From Rhodopseudomonas sp. P2A-2r (GTDB lineage Bacteria; Pseudomonadota; Alphaproteobacteria; Rhizobiales; Xanthobacteraceae), in NCBI RefSeq assembly GCF_026015985.1, contig NZ_CP110389.1, positions 1,768,001 to 1,832,000 on the forward strand: 64,000 nucleotides of DNA, read 5' to 3'. Positions 53,048 to 61,112 of the stretch are shown here, one piece after another. The stretch's first letter is position 1. Each line of letters begins with the position of its first letter. Position numbers and translations under genes: made by a program. Under the pieces are notes generated by a model. It searched no databases, was not told the DNA's origin, and saw only the letters and a program-made list of their open reading frames with translations.

Positions 53048-55378
53048 TCAGCGGCTTCCGATATCAAGAGGAGGTGGGGGAAGCTCGGTGATCGTCGGTA
53101 GATCGAATGCTGTCACCGGTGGCGCGACCATGCATTTTTCGATTTCGACAAGCACGGTCTGCGCAATTGAGCCCTGTGCCAACTGCGAAGTGCCCCTGTC
53201 GTCGGTCACGACGTTCGGATTGCCGTGTTTTTCGAGAGAGCCGACCTTCCCCGGTTCAGAGGGATCGTACCACGCACCGGTCGCCATCTGGGCAACCCCT
53301 GGGCGTAGGCTGTCCACGATCTTTACCGCGGCTATGAATGCACCTCGATCATTATAGACGCGCACAAGATCACCCTCGGTCAGGCCGCGGGCGCTTGCGT
53401 CCTCGTAGCTCAGACTGATGGGCTCTCGGCCGTTGAGCTTAGAGGCCCGGCTCACCGGAGACATATCCAACTGGCTGTGCAAGCGGACGGACGGCTGATG
53501 AGAGAGAAGATGGATGGGATATTTATCGGCCTTGCCACTTCCGAGCCACTCCGCCGGCTCGATCCAGGTCGCATGAGCCGGGCAATCGTCATAGTTGAAA
53601 CTCTCGATGAGCGCGGAGGTGAGCTCGATTTTGCCGGACTGGGTGTCAAGCCGGTTCGTTTCGGGATCCGAACGGAATGCACCCAAGAATGTCTCGTCCT
53701 GTTGAAGCGACGGGAATTCGTAAGATCCTTCGGCCCAGAATGTATCGAACGGAGGGGGCGAGTAGCCGCGTTCCTGCGCGATTTTCCGGGCTTCCTCATA
53801 CATGTGGCGCAGCCAGCCCATCTCGTTGCGACCGCACGTGTAAGCGTCATGAAAACCCAGACGCGCCGACAATTCAGCAAAAACGTCAAAATCGTTTCTG
53901 CTCTGGCCGACCGGCTCTATCACCTTATGCATGGCGATATAGAAGCTGGTGCGCTCCGTGGCGAGGATATCGTTCCGTTCCATCGTGGTCGTCGCGGGCA
54001 ACACGATGTCGGCAAACCGGGCTGGCGGCGTCCACCACGGCTCATGGACGATGATTGTATCCGGCCGCTGCCACGCCTCGACAAAGCGATTGAGGTTGGC
54101 ATTGTGGTGAAACGGGTTGCCTCCCACTGAATAGATCAGTTTGATGTCGGGGAGTTTGAGAGCCTTGCCGTTGTATTGCAGCTCAGTGCCAGGATTAAGC
54201 AACATTTCCGCGACACGCCCGACAGGCACGTGCGTGCGGATGGGATTGGGCCCGAGCGGAAGCTTCGGTCGCGGGATGTCCAGACACGTCATTCCAATGC
54301 TGTTGGTCGCCCCCAAGCCCAGACTGAACCCGCCTCCTGGAAGCCCGATTTTCCCGAGGATCGCCGCCAATGTAACGGTCATCCACACCGGTTGTTCGCC
54401 ATGATCCGCTCTTTGCACCGACCAGCTTGTGTTGATCAATGTGCGTGTCTCCGCCATGCGACGCGCAAGGTCGGCGATGGTCGAAGCTGAAATCCCCGTG
54501 AGCGCAGCCGCCCATGACGCATCTTTTGGCACACCGTCCGTGCGTCCCAGCAAGTAGTTTTCGAAGCGCTCAAACCCGACGCAATAGCGCGCAAGAAACG
54601 CGCGGTCGTGGCGATCCTCAGCCACGATGGTATGCGCCAAGCCGAGCATAAAGGCCGTGTCGGTATTTGGCCGGATGGGCAGCCACTCTGCGCCCAGCGA
54701 TGCAGCAGCATCATCTCGAGACGGGCTGATGTTGACAAAGCGAATGCCACGAGCCTTCGCCGCTGCAAAGCAAGCGTCCACCGTGTGCAGCACCGTACCG
54801 CCCGCATCAATCTGGGAGTTTTTGAGAGCGGTTCCACCGAACATAATGAAGAGCTTTGTGTGCTCGATCATCTCGGAAAAAGGGACCGACTGAGATGGAA
54901 CATCTCGGTCGCCTATGACGTAAGGCATGATATGAGCCGCGGCGCCGAAGCTATGATTCCCGGCCTTATCGACGTACCCGCCATGCAGCCCAAGAAAGCG
55001 TTTCAAGACGCTGGGGGAGTGGTGGAGACGACCTGCGCTGGCCCAGCCATAGGACCCCCCATAGATGGCCTCATTACCGTAGCGGTCCTTGACGCGGCGG
55101 AGCTCATCTTCAATCAAATCAAGCGCGACTTCCCATGAAACCGGAACGAAGGCTTCGCCACCTCGGTTGCGCGGGGCTTTCTCGCGATGGCGAAGGTAGC
55201 TTTCCCGCACGTGGGGGCGTTCGATCCTCAGCTCATGCCGAACGGTTTCAGGCAGAGAGCCGACATAGCTGGCTGGTCGCGGATCCCTCGAAAAAGGCGT
55301 GGTGCCGAGAATTTCGCCATTGGCAGTTTCGACGTTGAATACGCCCCAATGCGACGCGGTCTGGGTCATCTTTTTCAT
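53048..55378 (-). CDS. Molybdopterin oxidoreductase, BisC/DMSO-reductase-like
   Basis: A 776-residue Mo-bisMGD enzyme of the DMSO/TMAO/biotin-sulfoxide reductase group. There is no N-terminal Fe-S cysteine cluster and no Tat leader, as in cytoplasmic BisC. The Mo-ligand Ser region is SYGWASAGRLHHSPSVLKRFL; further cofactor loops are FGGTALKNSQI, SVGGNPFHHNANLNRF, DIVLPATTTMERND and HLLSHQPSVRLHSQLD. It would reduce an S- or N-oxide, or hydroxylate in the reverse sense. Its upstream region has the motif S3 pointing toward it. No dedicated chaperone or electron-donor gene is adjacent. Confidence 0.92.
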   Translation of the reverse strand: MKKMTQTASHWGVFNVETANGEILGTTPFSRDPRPASYVGSLPETVRHELRIERPHVRESYLRHREKAPRNRGGEAFVPVSWEVALDLIEDELRRVKDRYGNEAIYGGSYGWASAGRLHHSPSVLKRFLGLHGGYVDKAGNHSFGAAAHIMPYVIGDRDVPSQSVPFSEMIEHTKLFIMFGGTALKNSQIDAGGTVLHTVDACFAAAKARGIRFVNISPSRDDAAASLGAEWLPIRPNTDTAFMLGLAHTIVAEDRHDRAFLARYCVGFERFENYLLGRTDGVPKDASWAAALTGISASTIADLARRMAETRTLINTSWSVQRADHGEQPVWMTVTLAAILGKIGLPGGGFSLGLGATNSIGMTCLDIPRPKLPLGPNPIRTHVPVGRVAEMLLNPGTELQYNGKALKLPDIKLIYSVGGNPFHHNANLNRFVEAWQRPDTIIVHEPWWTPPARFADIVLPATTTMERNDILATERTSFYIAMHKVIEPVGQSRNDFDVFAELSARLGFHDAYTCGRNEMGWLRHMYEEARKIAQERGYSPPPFDTFWAEGSYEFPSLQQDETFLGAFRSDPETNRLDTQSGKIELTSALIESFNYDDCPAHATWIEPAEWLGSGKADKYPIHLLSHQPSVRLHSQLDMSPVSRASKLNGREPISLSYEDASARGLTEGDLVRVYNDRGAFIAAVKIVDSLRPGVAQMATGAWYDPSEPGKVGSLEKHGNPNVVTDDRGTSQLAQGSIAQTVLVEIEKCMVAPPVTAFDLPTITELPPPPLDIGSR

Positions 55379-55482
55379 GCTGCTGCTCTCGCTCGCAAAT
55401 TCGGCATTAAAATTGCTTTTTAGGGCGGGGTCTCGAATCTCGATGGCCAGATCGCTTGCTCAGCTTATCGGGGCTTTTGTTG

Positions 55483-55528
55483 ACGTTATAAATATTACCT
55501 CTTTATTTCAAAGAGTATTTTTTGTAAT
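55483..55528 (-). promoter_or_regulatory. Putative RpiR-regulon motif, copy S3 (between molybdoenzyme and CYP199A genes)
   Basis: On the minus strand: ATTAC (55528-55524), A-tract, TTTGAAATAAA, then GTAATATTTATAACGT ending at 55483. The core differs from S1/S2 at one position (T for C in ATTTATAAC). ATTAC-GTAAT spacer is 25 bases. It is 105 bases before the molybdoenzyme start and 134 before the P450 start. An additional palindrome GTAATATTAC is at 55524-55533. Confidence 0.75.
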
Positions 55529-55661
55529 ATTACGGATGGGCAAGGATTGCCCCGTGCTGCGACGGCCAGCTTCGAGAGCACATCCGGGAATTTGACGTTA
55601 TGTCTTAATGATTTAGGCGAGAACTCGGCGTGTACCCTGTAAAGAGATTCGGGAGATCAAA

Positions 55662-56899
55662 ATGAGTGCAGCGAATTCCGGACCGGCAGCCGACAGCGGC
55701 GCGATTGAGGGATTGTCAGGTATTCCGCATCTGGACGTCGATCCGTTCTCAACCGAGTTTTTTCCGATCCCTATCCGACCCATGATCTTTTGCGGGAGGC
55801 CGGGCCGGTCGTTTATCTCGACAAATGGAACGTCTATGCGGTGGCGCGTTATGCCGAAGTGCACGCCGTGCTCAACGATCCGCTCACTTTTTGTTCGGGT
55901 CGCGGTGTGGGCCTTAGCGATTTCGCTAAGGAGAAGCCGTGGCGTCCGCAGAGTATTATTCTCGAAGCCGATCCGCCGGCGCATGCAAGAACGCGCGCGG
56001 TGCTGAATCAGGTGCTGTCGGCAAGCGTGGTGAAGCGGTTGCGCGAGGGCTTCGCCGCCGCCGCTGCCGCAAAGGTTGACGAATTGCTGAAACTGAAAAG
56101 TTTTGATGCGATCGCCGACCTGGCGGAAGCCTTCCCGATGTCCGTCTTCCCCGATGCATTGGGGCTAAAACAGGAAGGGCGCGAACATCTGCTGCCCTAT
56201 GCGGTCGTTGGCTTCAATGCATTCGGTCCGCCGAATGAGCTGCGCCAAAAGGCGCTCGAACGCTCGGCGCCGCATCAGGCCTACGTCCAGGAGCAATGCC
56301 AGCGCGAAAACGTGGCGCCGGAGGGATTTGCCGGCTGTATCCACGCGCGGGCCGATACCGGCGATATTACCGGAGCGGAGGCGTCGCTCCTCGTGCGAGC
56401 GTTGCTCTCGGCCGGCATCGATACGACCGTCAACGGAATTGGGGCCGCCGTCTATTGTCTCGCGCGATTCCCCGAACAGTTTGCGCTGCTGCGCCAGGAT
56501 CCGACGCTGGCGCGCAGCGCGTTCGAGGAGGCGGTCCGCTTCGAAAGCCCGGTCCAGACCTTCTTCCGGACGACCACGCGTGAAGTCGAGATATCCGGCC
56601 ATCGCATAGGCGAAGGCGAGAAGGTCCTGATGTTCCTCGGGGCCGCTAACCGCGATCCGCGGCGCTGGGACGCGCCTGACAGCTACGACATCACCCGCCG
56701 CACCTCCGGTCATGTTGGCTTCGGCTCCGGCATCCACATGTGTGTCGGGCAACTTGTCGCCCGCCTCGAAGGTGAGGTCATGCTGACCGCGCTTGCGCAG
56801 CGGATTGCCAAGATCGAGATAACGGGCGAGCCGAAACGCCGTTTCAACAACACGCTGCGTGGACTCGATAGCCTGCCAGTCACCGTTACCCCGGCTTGA
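55662..56899 (+). CDS. Cytochrome P450, CYP199A-like (4-methoxybenzoate O-demethylase type), frameshifted
   Basis: ATG 55662 gives DVDPFSTEFF and then loses frame at a T6 run (55758-55763); from DPYPTHDLLREAG the P450 continues in the next frame to 56899. One extra T restores 412 residues, the length of CYP199A2. Motifs: I-helix LLSAGIDTTVNG, ExxR in EAVR, VQTFFRTTTREVE, haem loop FGSGIHMCVGQ. From memory of the R. palustris CYP199A2 sequence the similarity is very high, so para-methoxybenzoate demethylation with release of formaldehyde is likely. The ferredoxin gene follows. Possibly a sequencing error, since everything downstream of the shift is well kept. Confidence 0.87.
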
Positions 56900-56910
56900 G
56901 GAGAAATATT

Positions 56911-57234
56911 ATGCCCGCCATCATTTTCATCCATCCCGACGGCAAGTCCGACCGTGTCGAGATCAGCGACGGCGACAGCGCGATGCAGGCCGCGACCCGC
57001 CACGGGCTCAAAGGCATTCTGGCCGAATGCGGCGGCAACGCGATGTGCGCGACCTGCCATGTCTATGTCGACGAGAGCTGGCTCGCGCGCCTGCCTGACG
57101 TCAGCGACGACGAGGATGCGCTGCTCGAGGGCATTGCGACCGAACGGCTGCCGACTAGCCGATTGTCCTGCCAGATCCATGTTACGTCCGCGCTCGACGG
57201 TATCGTGCTGAGACTGCCGGAGCGGCAGGTGTGA
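56911..57234 (+). CDS. [2Fe-2S] ferredoxin, palustrisredoxin-like P450 partner
   Basis: A 107-residue vertebrate-type/P450-type ferredoxin. Cluster ligands are complete: C-x5-C-x2-C in CGGNAMCATC (about 40-49) plus Cys in RLSCQI (about 86). C-terminal LDGIVLRLPE is as in putidaredoxin-like proteins. ATG 56911 has GAGGAGA 6 bases upstream. Co-transcribed with CYP199A (11-base gap). No reductase gene follows, so it must depend on a reductase elsewhere, for example the damaged one at 38027-39210 or one outside the window. Confidence 0.93.
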   Translation: MPAIIFIHPDGKSDRVEISDGDSAMQAATRHGLKGILAECGGNAMCATCHVYVDESWLARLPDVSDDEDALLEGIATERLPTSRLSCQIHVTSALDGIVLRLPERQV

Positions 57235-57651
57235 TTCTCCCGATGCGCTGGCGCCGGCCGAAGCGGCACCTTATGCAAGGCAGAATAATGGGATATCTGA
57301 AGTCGACGCTCGCACTGGCTGCTAGTCCAATAGGTGGCGCGGCAAACACTTGGATATCCGACCTGCCGCGTAGTTCTCGCATGATTTTGCAAATTTCGGG
57401 TACGACGTAGGGGAGCGACTTGTGAAGCTGGTCCGTGGCAGGTCGTGATGCTCATTCACTGAGCATCAATTAGATTCGCGCGGTACAGCAGAGGTTTGCG
57501 CGTGCCCCCATCTGAACAGCGCGAGAATTTACATCCGCTCCGATTGACGCTTGACCAGTTTTTTTGTCACTGGCGTTGCCATCACTCGCAATGTGCGGCG
57601 ATCTCCGCCGCTCAGTACCCAAATCTTTGATCGTAACGATAGGAATATGCT
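57235..57651. other. 417-base intergenic region with one small hairpin
   Basis: No gene seen. A 9-bp perfect inverted repeat TGATGCTCA (57446-57454) / TGAGCATCA (57460-57468) with a 5-base loop may be an operator or weak terminator of the P450-ferredoxin transcript. Just before the flavin reductase gene there is the odd palindrome ATCGTAACGAT (57630-57640). Confidence 0.5.
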
Positions 57652-58215
57652 ATGAATAAGTCCCCTCTCAACTTCGTTGTCATGCTCGGGAGCCTTCGTA
57701 AAGGCTCCTTTCATGCAGCCTTCGCGAAGGCCTTGCCTTCTCTCGCGCCAGCCAACGTGAAGATCACATTTTTGCAGTCCGTCGGCCAGTTTCCAATCTA
57801 CGATGCAGATGCCCATGCACACGGCTTCCCGGCGCCCGTGGTCGCAATGGGGGAGGCTATCAAGTCCGCCGACGGCGTCATCGTTGTGTCTCCCGAGTAC
57901 AACTACTCAATTCCAGGCGGATTGAAGAACGCGCTCGATTGGCTGTCGCGTCTCCCGGATGCGCCATTTTCAGGTAAGCCTGTCTCGATCATGTCCGGAT
58001 CTCCGGGGCCGATTGCCGGCGCCAGGATGCAGTATCATCTCCGTCAGGTCCTGGTCTTCCTGGACGCAATCGCCTTTACGAAGCCCGAAGTCATGATCGG
58101 CGGCATCAATGGCAAGGTCGATGTGGAAGCGGGAAAGATCACCGACGAAACGACAGTCAACTTTGTAAAAGCACACCTGGAAGCGTTCGCTACCTTCGCG
58201 GAACGACTCAAATAG
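57652..58215 (+). CDS. NADPH-dependent FMN reductase family protein
   Basis: A 187-residue flavodoxin-fold protein: FMN phosphate loop GSLRKGSFHAAFAK (residues about 13-26), then SPEYNYSIPGGLKNALDWLSR (about 82-102), the hallmark of ArsH/SsuE/ChrR-like reductases, and SGSPGPIAGARMQYHLRQVL. It supplies reduced flavin or reduces quinones. Its place 111 bases before the maleylacetate reductase gene suggests support of a flavin monooxygenase or quinone step making hydroxyquinol; no such monooxygenase is in the window. ATG preceded by AGGAATATGCT. Confidence 0.9.
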   Translation: MNKSPLNFVVMLGSLRKGSFHAAFAKALPSLAPANVKITFLQSVGQFPIYDADAHAHGFPAPVVAMGEAIKSADGVIVVSPEYNYSIPGGLKNALDWLSRLPDAPFSGKPVSIMSGSPGPIAGARMQYHLRQVLVFLDAIAFTKPEVMIGGINGKVDVEAGKITDETTVNFVKAHLEAFATFAERLK

Positions 58216-58228
58216 GCAGACTCAAAGG

Positions 58229-58257
58229 CCGGTGCGCCTGCCAGGCAGGCGTACCGG
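58229..58257. repeat. 14-bp inverted repeat after the flavin reductase gene
   Basis: CCGGTGCGCCTGCC (58229-58242), a single A, then GGCAGGCGTACCGG (58244-58257): a near-perfect dyad with one G:T pair. No T-run follows, so a terminator is not certain; it may be a transcription attenuator, a protein site or a REP-like element between the flavin reductase and maleylacetate reductase genes. Confidence 0.6.
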
Positions 58258-58326
58258 TTCGATTGGAGAAAAGCGCGCTCGCTGCGGCGTATGTCGCGTT
58301 GCTGAGAATCTGAGGGTGGCAGAATC

Positions 58327-59391
58327 ATGGAAAACTTTATTTATCAGGCTGCGCCCATGCGCGTGCTGTTTGGCGCCGGGCGCCTCGCCGATCTCAACGC
58401 CGAACTCGATCGCCTCGGCATCCGGCGCGCTCTTGTTCTCACGACGCCACATCAGCTGGAGCAGGGCAACTCGATCTCCGCCATGATCGGGGATCGCGCG
58501 GCCGGGATCTATTCCGGCGCGGCCATGCACACGCCGGTGGAAATCACAGAACAGGCCATGCAGCAGGTAAAGCTGCTGTCGGCGGATGGCGTCGTGGCAG
58601 TCGGCGGTGGGTCAACGATCGGCCTCGGCAAGGCGATCGCCTTCCGGACCGATTTGCCGCAGATCGTCGTACCGACAAGCTATGCCGGATCGGAAATGAC
58701 GCCGATTCTCGGCGAGACCCAAGACGGATTGAAAACGACGCGGTCCGATCTCAGGATCCTTCCCGAGACAGTGATCTATGATGTGGAATTGACGCGCACG
58801 CTGCCGGCGGCATTCGCTGTCACATCCGGGATCAATGCAATCGCCCATGCCGTCGAGGCGCTCTATGCCCGGGATGGAAATCCCGTGATCTCGCTGATGG
58901 CTGAGGAGGGGATCAGGCTGCTGGCCAGTGCGCTGCCGCGGCTTGTCAATGGCGATAATGCCGATGCGCGCGACGATGCGCTGCGCGGTGCGTGGCTGTG
59001 CGGCACCTGTCTGGGCGCCGTCGGCATGAGTCTGCACCACAAGCTGTGCCACACGCTCGGTGGCACCTTCGATCTCCCGCATGCCGAGACCCACACGATC
59101 GTGCTGCCGCATGCCATGGCCTACAATGCGCCTGCCGTGCCGGTCGCCGCGTCGCGCGTCGCGCGGGCGCTCGGCGCCAGCGACGCTGGGCAGGGACTGT
59201 TCGATCTCGCGAAGGGTCTCGGCGCGAAGCTCGCTTTGCGCGACATCGGCATGCCGAGCGACGGAATCGAGCGTGCGGCCGATATTGCCGTTCAGAATGC
59301 CTATTGGAATCCGCGGCCTTTGGAGCGCGACGCCATTCGCGACCTGATTGCGCGCGCGTGGGACGGCGAGCGTCCAAAAGCGGCGGGCTGA
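58327..59391 (+). CDS. Maleylacetate reductase
   Basis: A 354-residue iron-type alcohol dehydrogenase fold. NAD-binding GGGSTIGLGKAIA (about 97-109), then PTSYAGSEMTPILGET (about 117-132), the hallmark of maleylacetate reductases, and a His-rich helix region SLHHKLCHTLGGTFDLPHAETH (about 238-260) that replaces the Fe site of Fe-ADHs. It reduces maleylacetate to 3-oxoadipate with NAD(P)H, right after hydroxyquinol 1,2-dioxygenase, whose gene follows at 59567. The start has no strong ribosome site. The pair is diagnostic for the hydroxyquinol branch. Confidence 0.93.
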   Translation: MENFIYQAAPMRVLFGAGRLADLNAELDRLGIRRALVLTTPHQLEQGNSISAMIGDRAAGIYSGAAMHTPVEITEQAMQQVKLLSADGVVAVGGGSTIGLGKAIAFRTDLPQIVVPTSYAGSEMTPILGETQDGLKTTRSDLRILPETVIYDVELTRTLPAAFAVTSGINAIAHAVEALYARDGNPVISLMAEEGIRLLASALPRLVNGDNADARDDALRGAWLCGTCLGAVGMSLHHKLCHTLGGTFDLPHAETHTIVLPHAMAYNAPAVPVAASRVARALGASDAGQGLFDLAKGLGAKLALRDIGMPSDGIERAADIAVQNAYWNPRPLERDAIRDLIARAWDGERPKAAG

Positions 59392-59566
59392 CATGCTGAT
59401 CGGGCGCGATCGGATCGTCGAGGTCCGGAGGAGCCCGCCGCGCAGGCGCACAAAATCGACGGATCTCTCGTTGCCCAAAGCGATGGAGAGGTCGGTTTCA
59501 TTGTCACGATCCGATGCGTCGAACGCCTGTCAGGCCTCGGCCAGCCGAAGCTAGAGTGAGGTCGTC

Positions 59567-60445
59567 ATGCGAAATTTCAACGAAAACACCATTACAGATG
59601 CTGTCCTCGCGCGCGTTGCGGAGGCAAAGTTGCCGCGGACCCGGCAGGTCAGCGAGGCGCTGATCCGCCATCTTCATGCATTCGTCCGCGAGATCCGCCC
59701 CACGCAGGCTGAATGGGAGCAGGGGATCGCTTTCCTGACGCGCACGGGGCAGATGTGCGACGACAAGCGGCAGGAGTTCATCCTGCTGTCCGATGCACTC
59801 GGTGTGTCGATGCTCGTCGATGCCATCAACCACGGCGCCGAGGTCGGGGTGACCGATACGACCGTGCTCGGGCCCTTTTTCGTGCAGGCGGCTCCGGAAA
59901 AGCAACTGGGCGACAATATCTCGGGCGGTATGGAAGGCGAGCCGATGGTCGTGACCGGCAGCGTGTCGACGCCGGACGGCAAGCCGATTGCCGATGCGAC
60001 AATCGACGTCTGGCATTCCGACGACGACGGGTACTACGACGTCCAGCAACTCGACAAGATCGGCGATCTGGCGATGCGCGCCCGTTTTCACGCGGACGGG
60101 CAGGGTCGCTTTCGGTTCTGGTCGATCAAGCCTGCCGCCTATCCCATCCCGCATGACGGTCCGGTGGGAGACATGCTGGAGGCGCAAGGGCGTCATCCGT
60201 GGCGGCCTGCGCACGTCCACTTCATGATCTCGGCACCCGGCTTCGAGCAACTCGTGACGCATGTATTCGTGGCCGGCGACCAGTATCTGGACTCCGATGT
60301 GGTGTTTGGAGTCAAGGATACGCTGATCAGGGAATTCGTCCGCAAGGATGCCGGAACGGCTCCAGACGGAAGCCTTCAGGATCGACCTTACTATCATCTC
60401 CATTACGATTTCGGACTGAAACCGGCCCTGCCAAAGGTCGCGTAG
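59567..60445 (+). CDS. Hydroxyquinol 1,2-dioxygenase
   Basis: A 292-residue intradiol dioxygenase. Iron ligands Tyr157 (in DGYYDV), Tyr192 (AAYPIP), His216 and His218 (RPAHVH). The N-terminal helical domain with ALIRHLHAFVREIRPTQAEWEQGI and LSDALGVSMLVDAINH is typical of hydroxyquinol-cleaving members, as is the adjacent maleylacetate reductase gene. It opens 1,2,4-trihydroxybenzene to maleylacetate. ATG 59567 has GAGTGAGG 6 or more bases upstream. Distinct from the operon-2 dioxygenase (7319); the two share motifs but differ widely elsewhere. Confidence 0.92.
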   Translation: MRNFNENTITDAVLARVAEAKLPRTRQVSEALIRHLHAFVREIRPTQAEWEQGIAFLTRTGQMCDDKRQEFILLSDALGVSMLVDAINHGAEVGVTDTTVLGPFFVQAAPEKQLGDNISGGMEGEPMVVTGSVSTPDGKPIADATIDVWHSDDDGYYDVQQLDKIGDLAMRARFHADGQGRFRFWSIKPAAYPIPHDGPVGDMLEAQGRHPWRPAHVHFMISAPGFEQLVTHVFVAGDQYLDSDVVFGVKDTLIREFVRKDAGTAPDGSLQDRPYYHLHYDFGLKPALPKVA

Positions 60446-60566
60446 CACGTCGCTCGACATGCGCGTTGTTTGCAGGCCAACGCCGAATAAATCTGCAGGA
60501 CTTAACGGGTAGCGTTGCGACTGATTGCTCGCTCCGCTTCACAAAACAGCGAAAGGTGTGATTACG

Positions 60567-61049
60567 ATGCTTAAGAATCTGAAGAACATGGTGTTGAACG
60601 TTGGCGTACTTTTCTTGATCTCGGGAGCGACCGCTGCGCAGGCCGAAAACACGTTTTCCAATCCGCCGGCCATCGCGAAGGGGCCCGGCTACACGCATGT
60701 CGTGGAAGTCTCCGGTCCGCATCGCCTGATCTTTATTGCGGGCCAGTTGGGCGTGAAGCCCGATGGTAAATTTGCCGGCGAACCGGGCGATTTCAAAGCG
60801 CAGGCGACACAGGCCTACCAAAACCTGAAGGCCGCACTGGACTCCGTCGGCGCAAGCTTCAAGGACGTCATCAAGGTCAATCACTATATGACGGATATCC
60901 GGGCGCAGCTTCCGGTCCTGCGTGAAGTCCGCGATACATTTGTCAATACGGCCGCTCCGCCGGCGAGCACGACCGTCGAAGTGTCCCGTCTGGCTGCAGA
61001 CGCCGCCTTGTTCGAAGTGGAAGCGGTCGTCGCATTGCCGCCGCGCTAA
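60567..61049 (+). CDS. Periplasmic Rid-family protein lacking the catalytic arginine
   Basis: A 160-residue Rid protein with a clear Sec signal peptide (KNLKNMVLNVGVLFLISGATAAQA, about residues 3-26), which is unusual because Rid proteins act on reactive enamines in the cytoplasm. The mature part has the Rid frame (HVVEVSGPHRLIFIAGQLGVKPDGK, DVIKVNHYMTDIRAQLPVLREV, PASTTVEVSRLA). At the position of ARVEIEAIA it reads ALFEVEAVV, so the Arg is missing. It follows the hydroxyquinol dioxygenase gene and may belong to that operon. GAAAGG lies about 10 bases before ATG 60567. Confidence 0.85.
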   Translation: MLKNLKNMVLNVGVLFLISGATAAQAENTFSNPPAIAKGPGYTHVVEVSGPHRLIFIAGQLGVKPDGKFAGEPGDFKAQATQAYQNLKAALDSVGASFKDVIKVNHYMTDIRAQLPVLREVRDTFVNTAAPPASTTVEVSRLAADAALFEVEAVVALPPR

Positions 61050-61112
61050 CGACTGGGCGGAAAGCGGGTCAGAGTTCAGACAGAAGAACGACACCGCCCC
61101 TCGCTCTATGCA

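Noticed and set aside
55758..55763. Programmed ribosomal frameshifting at the T6 run of the CYP199A gene
   Set aside because: No slippery heptamer plus downstream structure was apparent and P450s of this family are not known to use recoding; an indel is simpler.
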